A stretch of DNA of 18,043 nt from Firmicutes bacterium UBA993 (GCA_002292015.1 DBBD01000045.1:6104-24146); one strand, 5' to 3'; shown: positions 1 through 7,695, counted from the first letter of the stretch. The notes: generated by a model from the sequence alone, not told the origin. Made by a program: numbers and translations.

Positions 1-13
1 TTACCGTTACCGT

Positions 14-475
14 TCAATATTTAGCACCTCGTTTATCAAGTTCATTTTTTTCTTTATTTAAGCTCCGCTTATGGCGTGCCAGATAGGTTTCAAGAATCAG
101 CACCGCCGCTAGTTTATCTCGCACTGCGCGCCGCTTTTTACGTTTCGCTCCACCGGCAATCAGGACTTTCTCCACGCTGCCGGAAGTAAGCCGTTCATCA
201 ACCATAATCACGGGCAGGCCGGTTCTCTCCTGCAGCGCAAGGGCCAGTTCTTCAGCCAACTCTGAGGCTGTACCCCTGGTTCCGTCCAGCTTAAGAGGAT
301 TACCGACAATCAGCTTTTCGACCCCATATGCAGAGCATAGTTCTGCGATACGATTTAACGCCTGCTCCTGCTCCGAGAAGCTAACGGTTTCCAGCCCCTG
401 TGCGGTGAGGGCAAAAGGATCGCTGATCGCCACACCAATTCTTTTTTCGCCGGGATCGATGCTTAACAGCCGCAA
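14..475 (-). CDS. ruvX: RuvX/YqgF family pre-16S rRNA nuclease (Holliday junction resolvase-like)
   Basis: A 153-residue protein with an RNase H-like fold signature. The N-terminal strand reads LLSIDPGEKRIGVAISDP (metal-binding Asp in IDPG), a central LIVGNP strand follows, then VDERLTS and a C-terminal DKLAAVLILETYL helix. This pattern and length are typical of YqgF/RuvX, which trims the 5' end of pre-16S rRNA in the cytoplasm; the older resolvase name comes from its fold. The start is TTG, supported by a GGAGG about 10 nt upstream and by MRLLSIDPG matching the usual N-terminus. It lies 16 nt after ireB, in the conserved alaS-ireB-ruvX order of Bacillota, so it is probably cotranscribed from the alaS promoter. 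The Lys/Arg-rich segment GGAKRKKRRAVRDK is consistent with RNA contact. The tail after ETYLARHKR is lineage-specific. Identification is firm from motifs. Confidence 0.93.
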   Translation of the reverse strand: MRLLSIDPGEKRIGVAISDPFALTAQGLETVSFSEQEQALNRIAELCSAYGVEKLIVGNPLKLDGTRGTASELAEELALALQERTGLPVIMVDERLTSGSVEKVLIAGGAKRKKRRAVRDKLAAVLILETYLARHKRSLNKEKNELDKRGAKY

Positions 476-491
476 GGTTAAGGTGCCTCCG

Positions 492-773
492 TTACAGGTT
501 GTTCTTTTCGGCCAGTTTAAGGTAGGTGCCGACTATCTCTTCCAGCAACTCATCGCGCTCTACCTGCCGGATTAGGCTGCGGGCATTTTGGTGGCTGGTG
601 ATGTAAGCCGGATCGCCGGACAGCAGGTAACCGACCAGCTGATTCAGCGGATTGTAACCTTTCTCCTTTAGAGCTTGGTAAACAGAGATCAACACTTTTC
701 TGGACTTATTATCGACCTCGTCACCGTCAACCCTGAACAGCACAGTTTCTTCATGCTTATGGTTGTCAGGCAC
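492..773 (-). CDS. ireB: IreB family regulatory phosphoprotein (DUF965/UPF0297)
   Basis: A 93-residue cytoplasmic protein with the family hallmark YNPLNQLVGYLLSGDPAYITSHQNARSLIRQVERDELLEEIV. IreB was characterised in Enterococcus faecalis as a substrate of the PASTA-domain kinase IreK and a negative regulator of cephalosporin resistance, phosphorylated on N-terminal threonines. Here the N-terminal tail MPDNHKHEETVLFRV has a single threonine (Thr10). The start is GTG, fixed by AGGAGGAG six nt upstream. It sits 75 nt after alaS and 16 nt before ruvX, the standard Bacillota arrangement. No promoter is evident in the alaS-ireB gap, so readthrough from alaS is likely. The family call is certain; the signalling role is carried over from E. 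faecalis. Confidence 0.94.
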   Translation of the reverse strand: MPDNHKHEETVLFRVDGDEVDNKSRKVLISVYQALKEKGYNPLNQLVGYLLSGDPAYITSHQNARSLIRQVERDELLEEIVGTYLKLAEKNNL

Positions 774-848
774 CAGTAACTCCTCCTGCCTGGCGCCTGG
801 CCGTGGTGGAAAGTTCCGTCGAGGCTGCGCCAGATATAGTCCGATAGA

Positions 849-3485
849 TTAAAGCGGTTTAGCTTTCGCCTGAAGCTGGTCTCGAACCAGTTTTTCCACT
901 GCAGACAACGCCTCCGGCAAAGCGGCTGGATCACTGCCGCCAGCCTGGGCCAGATCGGCTTTGCCGCCTCCTCCTCCGCCAACCGTGCCGGCTACTGCTT
1001 TGATCAGTCGATCTGCCCTGATCCCGCGCTCAACAAGATCTGCAGTAACCGAGCTAACGAGAATCACTTTACCGTTACTGACTGCACCAAGGACTGCCGC
1101 CACGGAATTGAGATTGTTCTTAACCTCATCCATTACCTGGCGCAGCGATTCAAGGCTGTCAGCGGTAACCTGGGCACTTAATACTTGAGCACCGTCGACT
1201 TCCATAGCCGTTGTAATTAAAGACTTGACCTCGCCGGCAGCAACTTTCCGCTTAAGCTCCTGGTTGACCTTCTGCAACATTTTAAGTTCGGCAATCTGCT
1301 CATTCACCTTATCTTTAAGCTGTGGCAGATCGCTGTTCATAGCCGAAGCGATAGTTTTAAGCAACTGATCATTCTTGACAACCTGTTGGTAAGCGCTGAA
1401 GCCAACTACCGCTTCGACGCGACGCAGGCCGGAACCAATTCCTTCCTCGGATACAACTTTAAAAAGTCCAATCTCTCCGGTCGCCGTTACGTGGGTCCCT
1501 CCGCAGAGCTCCCTGGTATAGTCTCCGGCTTCTACCATGCGGACTGATTCTTCTTCATACTTATCGGTAAAGAGTGCTGCTGCCCCTGCTTCTTTAGCTG
1601 CTCTAAGTGTGGTCATAGTGGAGCTGACTCGCACATTGTCAATCACCATCCGGTTAACTTCTTCTTCTATAGCGCGTAACTGCTCTTTTGAGAGGGCAAC
1701 AAAATGGTTGAAATCGAAACGCACACGGTCAGGAGCAACCAGCGAACCGGCCTGGTTAACGTGGTCGCCCAATGTCCGTCGCAAAGCGCGATGTAGCAGG
1801 TGGGTCGCAGTATGACTGCGGCAGATACCGCGGCGGCGTACCTGGTCAACTTTGGCTCGCACCCGGCTGCCGATCTTAAACTGCCCCTCGATTACCTGCC
1901 CCTGGTGTACGATCTGACCAGAAGGGGTAAAAACGGTGTTATGCACCTTAAACGCAGCGCCCTCAGTTTCGATCAGGCCGCTATCGCCCACCTGGCCGCC
2001 GGCTTCGGCATAAAAAGGGCTTTGATCAAGAAAGAGTTCGGCCTCATCACCCCGGTTCAGTTCGCTGACAGCTTTATCATTAGCCAGCGCCAGGAGTAGT
2101 TCCGCACCTTGTTCAAGTTTTTCGTAACCGGTAAAAACTGTTGACAGCCCTTCCGCTGCTTTGTAGCGCTCGTTCAAGTCCTTTCCGGTTGCGGAACGTG
2201 CTGCCGCCCTGGCCCTGTCCTGCTGCTCTTTCAAGTTTGCGCCGAAGGCCTCCCGATCGACAGCAAAGCCCTTTTCATGTAGAATCTCGGCAGTCAAATC
2301 GAGAGGGAAACCAAAGGTGTCGTAAAGCTTGAAGGCCATATCACCCGGCAATACCTTTGTACCCTCCTGCTGCATTCTCTCCAGATAGCCGTCAAGAATT
2401 TCCATACCCTGGGCCAGTGTTTCCTGAAACTTTTGCTCTTCAAGGCGGATTACCTGGCGGATGTAATCATGACGCTCTTTCAGGTTGGTGTAAACTGCTC
2501 CCATTTGCTCGACAACCAAGGAGGCAGCTTCGGTCATAAAGTCGCCTTCGATGCCCAGCAAGCGCCCGAAGCGTACTGCCCGGCGCAACAACCTTCTTAA
2601 GACATAGCCCCTTCCCTCGTTGGAGGGGATAACCCCGTCAGCGATCAGGAAAGTTGTTCCCCTGCTGTGTTCGGTAACCACCCTGAGCGGCACCTGCTGA
2701 TCGCGGCGCGCCGGATCGGCCAGGCCGGTGAAATGTTCATAAAGCGGTCTGACCTGGTCGGTATCATAAAGTGAGTGTACTCCCTGCAAGGCCATCGCTA
2801 CTCGCTCGAGACCGGCACCCGTATCAATATTTTTCTGTTTCAGTTCAAGCAGCTCACCGGAGGCTTCACGGCTAAACTGGGTGAAAACAAGGTTCCATAT
2901 TTCCAGGTAGCGATCGCAGTCACAGCCGACGGCACAATCGGGGCTACCGCATCCGGCTTCTTCACCCAAGTCATAATAGATCTCGGAACATGGCCCGCAG
3001 GGACCAAGGCCGATCTCCCAGAAATTATCCGCTTTGCCTAAGCGCTTGATCCGATCTGCCGGTACACCGATATTTTCATTCCAGATTGTAAAAGCTTCGT
3101 CATCGTTTTCATAGACGCTGACCCAAAGCCGTTCTACGGGCAATCGATAACCATTTAGAACCAGATCCCATGCCCACAGAATCGCTTCTTCCTTAAAGTA
3201 GTCGCCAAAGGAAAAGTTGCCGAGCATTTCAAAGAAGGTGGCATGTCTGCCGGTGTAGCCGACCCGTTCAATATCGGGGGTGCGCACACATTTCTGACAG
3301 GTGGCCACCCGCGTGTGGGGAGGCTTTTTCTCCCCGGTGAAATAAGGTTTAAGCGGAGCCATCCCGGCCCCGATCAGGAGCAGGGTCGGATCATTTTGCG
3401 GAACCAGTGAAAAACTGGGCATGATCAGGTGCTCTTTAGATCTGAAGTAGTCTAGAAAGAGTCCACGAATTGTGCCTGACTGCAT
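849..3485 (-). CDS. alaS: Alanine--tRNA ligase
   Basis: A full-length 878-residue AlaRS that charges tRNA-Ala in the cytoplasm and edits mischarged Ser/Gly. The class II catalytic core is N-terminal (residues about 1-250, with RVGYTGRHATFFEMLGNFSFGDYF, GPCGPCSEIYYD and the motif 3 stretch KNIDTGAGLERVA). The tRNA-recognition helices follow, then the editing domain with all four expected zinc ligands: His558 and His562 in SHTATH, Cys661 and His665 in ELCGGTH. A coiled coil and the C-Ala domain with the GGGGGGK glycine loop complete it. A Cys-rich insert (about residues 179-190) resembles that of clostridial enzymes. The start is ATG with GGAGG seven nt upstream. It is transcribed from its own strong promoter with a leader of roughly 25 nt, too short for a T-box. 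It heads the alaS-ireB-ruvX operon. Confidence 0.98.
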   Translation of the reverse strand: MQSGTIRGLFLDYFRSKEHLIMPSFSLVPQNDPTLLLIGAGMAPLKPYFTGEKKPPHTRVATCQKCVRTPDIERVGYTGRHATFFEMLGNFSFGDYFKEEAILWAWDLVLNGYRLPVERLWVSVYENDDEAFTIWNENIGVPADRIKRLGKADNFWEIGLGPCGPCSEIYYDLGEEAGCGSPDCAVGCDCDRYLEIWNLVFTQFSREASGELLELKQKNIDTGAGLERVAMALQGVHSLYDTDQVRPLYEHFTGLADPARRDQQVPLRVVTEHSRGTTFLIADGVIPSNEGRGYVLRRLLRRAVRFGRLLGIEGDFMTEAASLVVEQMGAVYTNLKERHDYIRQVIRLEEQKFQETLAQGMEILDGYLERMQQEGTKVLPGDMAFKLYDTFGFPLDLTAEILHEKGFAVDREAFGANLKEQQDRARAAARSATGKDLNERYKAAEGLSTVFTGYEKLEQGAELLLALANDKAVSELNRGDEAELFLDQSPFYAEAGGQVGDSGLIETEGAAFKVHNTVFTPSGQIVHQGQVIEGQFKIGSRVRAKVDQVRRRGICRSHTATHLLHRALRRTLGDHVNQAGSLVAPDRVRFDFNHFVALSKEQLRAIEEEVNRMVIDNVRVSSTMTTLRAAKEAGAAALFTDKYEEESVRMVEAGDYTRELCGGTHVTATGEIGLFKVVSEEGIGSGLRRVEAVVGFSAYQQVVKNDQLLKTIASAMNSDLPQLKDKVNEQIAELKMLQKVNQELKRKVAAGEVKSLITTAMEVDGAQVLSAQVTADSLESLRQVMDEVKNNLNSVAAVLGAVSNGKVILVSSVTADLVERGIRADRLIKAVAGTVGGGGGGKADLAQAGGSDPAALPEALSAVEKLVRDQLQAKAKPL

Positions 3486-3513
3486 TAGTTAACCTCCAGA
3501 AATAATTAAGGCA

Positions 3514-3543
3514 ATTATAGCTGTATTAAAGAATTAATGTCAA
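3514..3543 (-). promoter_or_regulatory. Sigma-A promoter of the alaS-ireB-ruvX operon
   Basis: On the minus strand, a perfect -35 TTGACA (3538-3543) is followed by an 18-nt spacer and a perfect -10 TATAAT (3514-3519). Transcription should begin about 7 nt downstream, leaving only about 25 nt before the alaS ATG, enough for the GGAGG at 3493-3497 and nothing more. It lies directly after the hairpin that should end the yajC transcript, so alaS appears to be an independent unit. Confidence 0.85.
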
Positions 3544-3579
3544 TAAAACCAGGAGTTTGCGCGCGGCCCCGGCAAACGG

Positions 3580-3632
3580 CCAAAAACGCTCCCTGGTATC
3601 GCCAAGCCGGGATTTAAAAGGAGCGTTTTTGG
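3580..3632 (-). terminator. Long intrinsic terminator-like hairpin after yajC
   Basis: Two perfect 13-bp inverted arms, CCAAAAACGCTCC (3580-3592) and GGAGCGTTTTTGG (3620-3632), flank a 27-nt loop. An A-tract at the base of one arm pairs with a T-tract in the other, so either strand makes a GC stem followed by a run of U. It sits about 50 nt downstream of the yajC stop and just upstream of the alaS promoter, so its main role is probably ending the tgt-yajC transcript. The loop is long for a classic terminator, but CTGG/CCGG inside it can form a further stem. Confidence 0.7.
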
Positions 3633-3683
3633 GTCCGCCAGTTACTTGCCGGGTAATCAAATAATAATTATACCTGAAGCGGT

Positions 3684-3959
3684 TTAACCGACCTCTTCTT
3701 CGAGTACCCGATCGATAGCCGCCCGGGAAAATTTCAGGTTCAAATTATCCGCAACCCGTAGAGAAATCACAGTTTCGTCAATCTCTTTGATTACACCATG
3801 AATGCCGCCAATAGTTACCACACGATCGCCTTTTTTCAGGCTCTTCAACATTTCCTGACGCTTTTTCTGCTGTTTCTGCTGCGGCCTGATCAGAAGAAAG
3901 TAGAAGATCACAAATAGTAAAATCAGTGGTACAAATGGTCCTATTGATTCCAAATTCAC
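3684..3959 (-). CDS. yajC: Preprotein translocase subunit YajC
   Basis: A 91-residue single-pass membrane protein. One hydrophobic segment (residues about 8-24, VPLILLFVIFYFLLI) is followed at once by the family motif RPQQKQQKKRQEML. A soluble domain with KKGDRVVTIGGIHGVIKEIDE comes next. YajC associates with SecDF and the SecYEG channel; it is non-essential where tested. The start is GTG, with GGAGG nine nt upstream; the G of the tgt TAG stop is the first base of this GTG, so translation is probably coupled to tgt. The tgt-yajC pairing is widespread. secD/secF, often next, are absent: the following gene is alaS beyond a hairpin. Identification is firm. Confidence 0.95.
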   Translation of the reverse strand: MNLESIGPFVPLILLFVIFYFLLIRPQQKQQKKRQEMLKSLKKGDRVVTIGGIHGVIKEIDETVISLRVADNLNLKFSRAAIDRVLEEEVG

Positions 3960-5095
3960 TAAACAACACCTCCATAGAATTTTGTCAGTTTAGGATTCAT
4001 CTTGCAATAATAATTTTCAAAACGTTCTTCCTGTAAAGCTAACCTTATCTCCTTCATTAAATGATCCAGGTAAAATAAATTGTGATAGGTAGTTAACCTT
4101 AAGCCCAATATTTCTCCGGCGTTTAGCAGATGCCTGATATAGGCCCGGCTGTAGTTGCGACAGACAGAACATTGACAATCCGGATCCAACGGGGATAGAT
4201 CACCGGCATAGATGCTGTTACGGATCGGCAGGTAACCCTTTGCAGTCATAACCCGGCCATTGCGGGCAATCCTGGTCGGTAAGACGGAGTCAAAGATATC
4301 AATCCCCCTGCGAACCCCTTCCAACAGGGCGTCGGGAGATCCCACCCCCATCAGGTAGCGCACTTTCCCAGCCGGCAGTTGCGGAACTGTATGTTCCAGG
4401 CATTTATACATCAGTGCTTTCGGTTCCCCAACCGCGAGGCCGCCTATGGCGTAGCCATCGAAACCAATCTCAACCAGTGCCGCAACTGATAATTGCCTTA
4501 AGTCATCAAAAACACCACCCTGGACAATGGCAAACAGGGCTTGCCGATCGTTCTTGTGAGCCTGCCTGGCTCTGGCAGCCCATCTGGTAGTGCGTTCAAC
4601 CGCTTCTTTTACCGCACCTTTTTCTGCCGGGTAGGCAGAACACTGATCGAGGACCATGGCAATATCCGATGCGATTATATTTTGCAGCCGCGCAACCCGC
4701 TCCGGAGTCAGAAAGTGTGCCGAACCGTCAATATGCGAGGTAAACAGCACCCCGTCATCGCTAACTTTCCGCATGCCACCAAGGCTGAATATCTGAAAAC
4801 CGCCGCTGTCGGTAAGAATTGCTCCCCGCCAATTGCTAAAGCGGTGCAGTCCGCCATGGCGGGCAATAACTTCGACCCCCGGTCTTAAGAAAAGGTGGTA
4901 GCAATTGCTTAAGATCAAACCTGTGCCCATGGTTTCCAGCTCGCCGGGGGTAATAGCCTTTACCGTACCCTGGGTGCCTACCGGCATAAACGCCGGAGTA
5001 TCAACCCGGCCATGACTTGTTTCCAGCGTTCCCAGGCGGGCTCCACTGAACTGGCACTGCTTGATTAAGCTGTATTTTACCGGCAAGCTGCTCAT
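3959..5095 (-). CDS. tgt: tRNA-guanine(34) transglycosylase (queuine tRNA-ribosyltransferase)
   Basis: A 378-residue enzyme that exchanges guanine-34 of tRNAs with GUN anticodons for preQ1 or queuine. Asp96 (TDSGGFQIFSL) and Asp269 (DSVLPTR) match the two catalytic aspartates. The zinc site is Cys307, Cys309, Cys312 and His338. The base-pocket residues are the bacterial preQ1 type: Asp150 and Cys152 (DQCSAYPA) and GGLAVGE with Val222 and Glu224. The usual FDEC motif is LDQC here, so Glu is replaced by Gln151. The start is ATG, with AAGGG just upstream. It precedes yajC with a 1-nt overlap and follows a 164-nt gap with candidate promoters and a tandem repeat. queA, normally adjacent, is missing. 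The QueT transporter in the same cluster serves the same pathway. Confidence 0.97.
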   Translation of the reverse strand: MSSLPVKYSLIKQCQFSGARLGTLETSHGRVDTPAFMPVGTQGTVKAITPGELETMGTGLILSNCYHLFLRPGVEVIARHGGLHRFSNWRGAILTDSGGFQIFSLGGMRKVSDDGVLFTSHIDGSAHFLTPERVARLQNIIASDIAMVLDQCSAYPAEKGAVKEAVERTTRWAARARQAHKNDRQALFAIVQGGVFDDLRQLSVAALVEIGFDGYAIGGLAVGEPKALMYKCLEHTVPQLPAGKVRYLMGVGSPDALLEGVRRGIDIFDSVLPTRIARNGRVMTAKGYLPIRNSIYAGDLSPLDPDCQCSVCRNYSRAYIRHLLNAGEILGLRLTTYHNLFYLDHLMKEIRLALQEERFENYYCKMNPKLTKFYGGVV

Positions 5096-5106
5096 CCATC
5101 CCTTAG

Positions 5107-5176
5107 CTTATATTAAGCTGCAGTTAGTGTCAATCGAACAAACCGCAATATTGAACAAACCGCAATATCTTGTCAA
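5107..5176 (-). promoter_or_regulatory. Candidate twin promoters upstream of tgt
   Basis: The minus strand carries two perfect TTGACA boxes, at 5171-5176 and 5128-5133. The first has a weak -10 (AATATT at 5147-5152) after an 18-nt spacer. The second has TATAAG (5107-5112) after only 15 nt. Neither is a full consensus promoter, but their placement just before tgt and around a tandem repeat suggests a regulated start. Transcription from the second would leave an almost leaderless tgt mRNA. Confidence 0.4.
5136..5169. repeat. Two-copy 17-bp tandem direct repeat upstream of tgt
   Basis: Two adjacent 17-bp units, GAACAAACCGCAATATT (5136-5152) and GAACAAACCGCAATATC (5153-5169), differ only at the last base. 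They fill the space between two TTGACA boxes on the minus strand. The unit is too short and precise to look like coding residue. It could be a pair of regulator half-sites or a simple duplication. Confidence 0.8.
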
Positions 5177-5259
5177 CTTCATTTATCACCTTCGTTTAAT
5201 TTATATTTCAGAAAACACTCTTTTTAATGTTTAAACTTTCCCCGGCCAATCCGCGTTGT

Positions 5260-5478
5260 TCAGCGGCGCAGCAGGTTTATAACAACAGTCAGGATGAGAC
5301 TAATAATCAACATCGTAGCCAAGGGAAAATAAAAGGAAATACTTTCACGCTGAATAAAAATATCTCCCGGCAGGCGGCCCAGACCAAGGCGACCAGCCAG
5401 CAGGAGCAGGAGACCGACCGCTGCGATCAGCGCGCTGCCAATCAATAGCAACCTACCAATTGTTTCCATGCTGAACAT
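5260..5478 (-). CDS. DUF2905 family small membrane protein
   Basis: A 72-residue hydrophobic protein from the ATG at 5478. That start is chosen because a GGAGG lies 7 nt upstream and METIGRLLLIGSALIAAVG matches the usual family N-terminus; the frame also runs open further upstream into the ruvB end. There are two predicted membrane helices (about residues 7-26 and 50-68) separated by the loop GRLGLGRLPGDIFIQRES, whose LPGDI motif is the hallmark of DUF2905. The function is unknown. The gene sits 64 nt after ruvB and upstream of tgt, a position it often holds in Clostridia, probably because of the shared operon rather than a shared pathway. Confident for family, nothing for role. Confidence 0.85.
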   Translation of the reverse strand: MFSMETIGRLLLIGSALIAAVGLLLLLAGRLGLGRLPGDIFIQRESISFYFPLATMLIISLILTVVINLLRR

Positions 5479-5542
5479 TGCATTCCCTCCGTAAAAAGCA
5501 GCTCCCTGAAACAACAGGGGCAAGCCGGTATAGCTTCTAATT

Positions 5543-6565
5543 TTAAAAAAGCTGCTGCCTGCTATCAGCACCCGGCATGATCCGTAAGTATTTATAAGCT
5601 TCCGCGGTTACCATACGGCCGCGGGCTGTTCGTTTAAGAAGGCCGAGCTGCATCAGGTACGGCTCGTAAACATCCTCCAGAGTCTCCGGTTCTTCACTGA
5701 CACAAGCCGCTAGAGTATCAAGACCCACCGGCCCGCCTTCAAACTTCTCAATTAAGGCCAGGAGCAGGCGGCGGTCGATTTCGTCAAGGCCCAAATGATC
5801 AAGCTGCAGCATCTGTAGTGCTTCCATGGCTACCGCTTCTGTAATGATATTGCCGGCTTTTACCTGGGCATAATCGCGTACCCTTTTCAACAGGCGGTTG
5901 GCAACGCGCGGAGTACCCCTGGAGGCACGGGCGATCACGTCTGCCCCAGGTTTTTCAGATTTTACATTAAGGATCCGGGCAGAGCGGGTAATGATCTGCT
6001 CCAGTTCCGTGGGGCTGTAAAAATCAAGGCGGTCGACCACCCCGAAGCGATCCCGCAGCGGTGAGGTTAAAAGACCGGCCCGCACGGTAGCCCCAATCAA
6101 GGTAAACGGCGGTAAGTCGAGGCGCAGCGAACGGGCTCCCGGCCCCTTGCCAATAATTATATCCAGGGCATAATCTTCCATGGCCGGGTAGAGTATCTCT
6201 TCAACCGAACGGCTGAGCCGGTGAATTTCATCAATAAAGAGCACATCTCCATGCCCTAGATTGGTGAGAATTGCAGCCAGGTCGCCGGGGCGTTCAATGG
6301 CCGGTCCGGCCGTGATCCGAATGCTAACCCCCAGTTCCCAGGCAATAATATGCGCCAAGGTAGTTTTGCCAAGACCCGGCGGTCCATAGAGCAGCACATG
6401 GTCGAGCGCCTCTTTGCGTTCCAGCGCTGCCTTGATGTAAATAGCCAGTTTTTCCTTGATTTTCGCTTGACCGACATACTCCTGCAGGGTGCGCGGGCGG
6501 AGACCGATCTCAATTTGGGGGTCGTCAGCGGGCTGACGCTGGGCTGATACAATACGCTCTTCCAT
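5543..6565 (-). CDS. ruvB: Holliday junction branch migration ATPase RuvB
   Basis: The AAA+ motor of the RuvAB complex; hexamers pump DNA through the RuvA-bound junction. Numbering from the chosen ATG at 6565, Walker A is GPPGLGKTT (61-69) and Walker B is LFIDEIH (about 109-115). The LTSPLRDRFG arginine-finger/sensor region follows, and a winged-helix domain ends in ARGRMVTAEAYKYL. A GTG three codons upstream (6574) is also in frame. GGGGTG spaced six nt before the ATG makes the ATG the better start, because that GTG is itself part of the ribosome-binding site. The length is about 340 residues, usual for the family. It follows ruvA by a few bases in the ruvCAB operon. Confidence 0.98.
   Translation of the reverse strand: MEERIVSAQRQPADDPQIEIGLRPRTLQEYVGQAKIKEKLAIYIKAALERKEALDHVLLYGPPGLGKTTLAHIIAWELGVSIRITAGPAIERPGDLAAILTNLGHGDVLFIDEIHRLSRSVEEILYPAMEDYALDIIIGKGPGARSLRLDLPPFTLIGATVRAGLLTSPLRDRFGVVDRLDFYSPTELEQIITRSARILNVKSEKPGADVIARASRGTPRVANRLLKRVRDYAQVKAGNIITEAVAMEALQMLQLDHLGLDEIDRRLLLALIEKFEGGPVGLDTLAACVSEEPETLEDVYEPYLMQLGLLKRTARGRMVTAEAYKYLRIMPGADSRQQLF
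5545..5570 (-). terminator. Possible weak intrinsic terminator overlapping the ruvB stop
   Basis: On the minus strand TGCTG (5566-5570) and CAGCA (5553-5557) can form a 5-bp stem, followed two bases later by six T (5545-5550). The structure lies in the last codons of ruvB. The stem is short, so it may reduce rather than stop transcription into DUF2905 and tgt. Confidence 0.3.
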
Positions 6566-6579
6566 ATATTTCACCCCGT

Positions 6580-7185
6580 TTATTCGCGGACCATATTCTT
6601 AAGGGCCCTTTTTAGCAGTTCTTCCCGCGAAACATCCTTGTTTGCTTCAACTGCCCCGCTCACTGCCACCGCCGCTTCGCCAGGTGAATAGCCGAGCGCA
6701 CAGAGTGCCGCAGTAATATCATTTACGGTAGAACTGTCGCTGCTGATACGGGGCCAACCGGCCAGCTCTTCGGCTGAGATAGCTTTGGGCAGTTTTTCCT
6801 TTAACTCGAGGATTAGGCGCTGCGCCGCTTTTTTCCCGACACCAGGTGCGCGGCACAATTGGGCAATATTTTCCTCCAAAACAGCGATATAAAGTTGTGA
6901 TACGGTAAAGATCCCAAGCAGCGAGAGGGCAGTTCGGGGACCAAATCCGCTTACGCTTAGTACCAGGTTAAATAACTTACGCTCTTCTGTCGCCCGAAAA
7001 CCATAAATGATCATCTCGTCGTCTTTGATCAGCAAACGGGTATAGAGCACGATCTCTTCCCCGACCCGGGAAATAAGATCATCGCCGGCAGGCGGGATTT
7101 CAAGCGCCAGCCCGACACCACCTAAATCGACCACCACTCTACCGGGCAGAGCTGAAACCAGGCGCCCTTTTACAAAATCGATCAC
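6580..7185 (-). CDS. ruvA: Holliday junction branch migration protein RuvA
   Basis: A 201-residue junction-binding subunit that loads RuvB and positions RuvC. The OB-fold domain comes first (MIDFVKGRLVSALPGRVVVDLGGVG). Two helix-hairpin-helix motifs follow: LVLSVSGFGPRTALSLLG and LCRAPGVGKKAAQRLILELKEKL. The C-terminal domain III (ITAALCALGYSPGEAAVAV) binds RuvB. The start is GTG, directly after the ruvC TAA (TAAGTG), with GGAGG about 10 nt upstream inside ruvC, so translation is likely coupled. All parts are intact and the length is typical. Confidence 0.98.
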   Translation of the reverse strand: MIDFVKGRLVSALPGRVVVDLGGVGLALEIPPAGDDLISRVGEEIVLYTRLLIKDDEMIIYGFRATEERKLFNLVLSVSGFGPRTALSLLGIFTVSQLYIAVLEENIAQLCRAPGVGKKAAQRLILELKEKLPKAISAEELAGWPRISSDSSTVNDITAALCALGYSPGEAAVAVSGAVEANKDVSREELLKRALKNMVRE

Positions 7186-7695
7186 TTATGTTTTTCCTCC
7201 CCTGACAGCATCCTGGAAACGGCGATTTTGGAGGTGACAGAGTGCAACAGCTGTGGCATCGGCTTCATCGTCTACTGCCGGCTGATGCTGCAACTTGAGC
7301 AGCAGCTGGACCATTTTCTTAACCTGGGCCTTATCCGCTTTGCCGTAGCCGGCCACCGCCTGTTTTACCTGTAGCGGCGTGTATTCAAACAGCATAAGAC
7401 CGGAGCGGGCTGCTGCCAATAACACTACGCCCCGCGCTTCACCAACCTGAAAGGCGGTGCGCACATTTTTACTAAAAAATATTTTCTCTACAACCAAGGC
7501 CTCTGGTTGGTATTCCCTAACCAGATCACTAATGCGTTCATAAATAGTCAAGAGCCGCCGCTCCGGCTTGCTGTCACTAGCCGTCCGGATACAGCCGGAT
7601 GCGATACAGCAGTAGCCGGCTCCGTTTTTTCCGTTTTCTTCAAGGATACTGTAGCCGGTAATAGCAACGCCCGGATCTATGCCTAGAACACGCAT
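7186..7695 (-). CDS. ruvC: Crossover junction endodeoxyribonuclease RuvC
   Basis: A 169-residue RNase H-fold resolvase that cuts Holliday junctions symmetrically. The four acidic catalytic positions are visible: Asp7 (GIDPG), Glu70 (LVVEKIFF), and Asp143 and Asp146 in VDDEADATAVALCH. The KxxxxxxYGKADKAQV segment is the usual DNA-contact helix. The start is ATG with AAGGTG five nt upstream. It follows yebC by 37 nt and abuts ruvA, giving the common yebC-ruvC-ruvA-ruvB order. Nothing is missing. Confidence 0.98.
   Translation of the reverse strand: MRVLGIDPGVAITGYSILEENGKNGAGYCCIASGCIRTASDSKPERRLLTIYERISDLVREYQPEALVVEKIFFSKNVRTAFQVGEARGVVLLAAARSGLMLFEYTPLQVKQAVAGYGKADKAQVKKMVQLLLKLQHQPAVDDEADATAVALCHLQNRRFQDAVRGGKT

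Noticed and set aside
1..14. Short TTACCG tandem at the window edge
   Set aside because: Only two 6-bp copies in a truncated intergenic stretch; too little to call a repeat element or a gene end.
3486..3683. T-box riboswitch upstream of alaS
   Set aside because: No AGGGTGGNACCGCG-like T-box sequence or specifier stem on the minus strand, and the promoter lies too close to the start codon.
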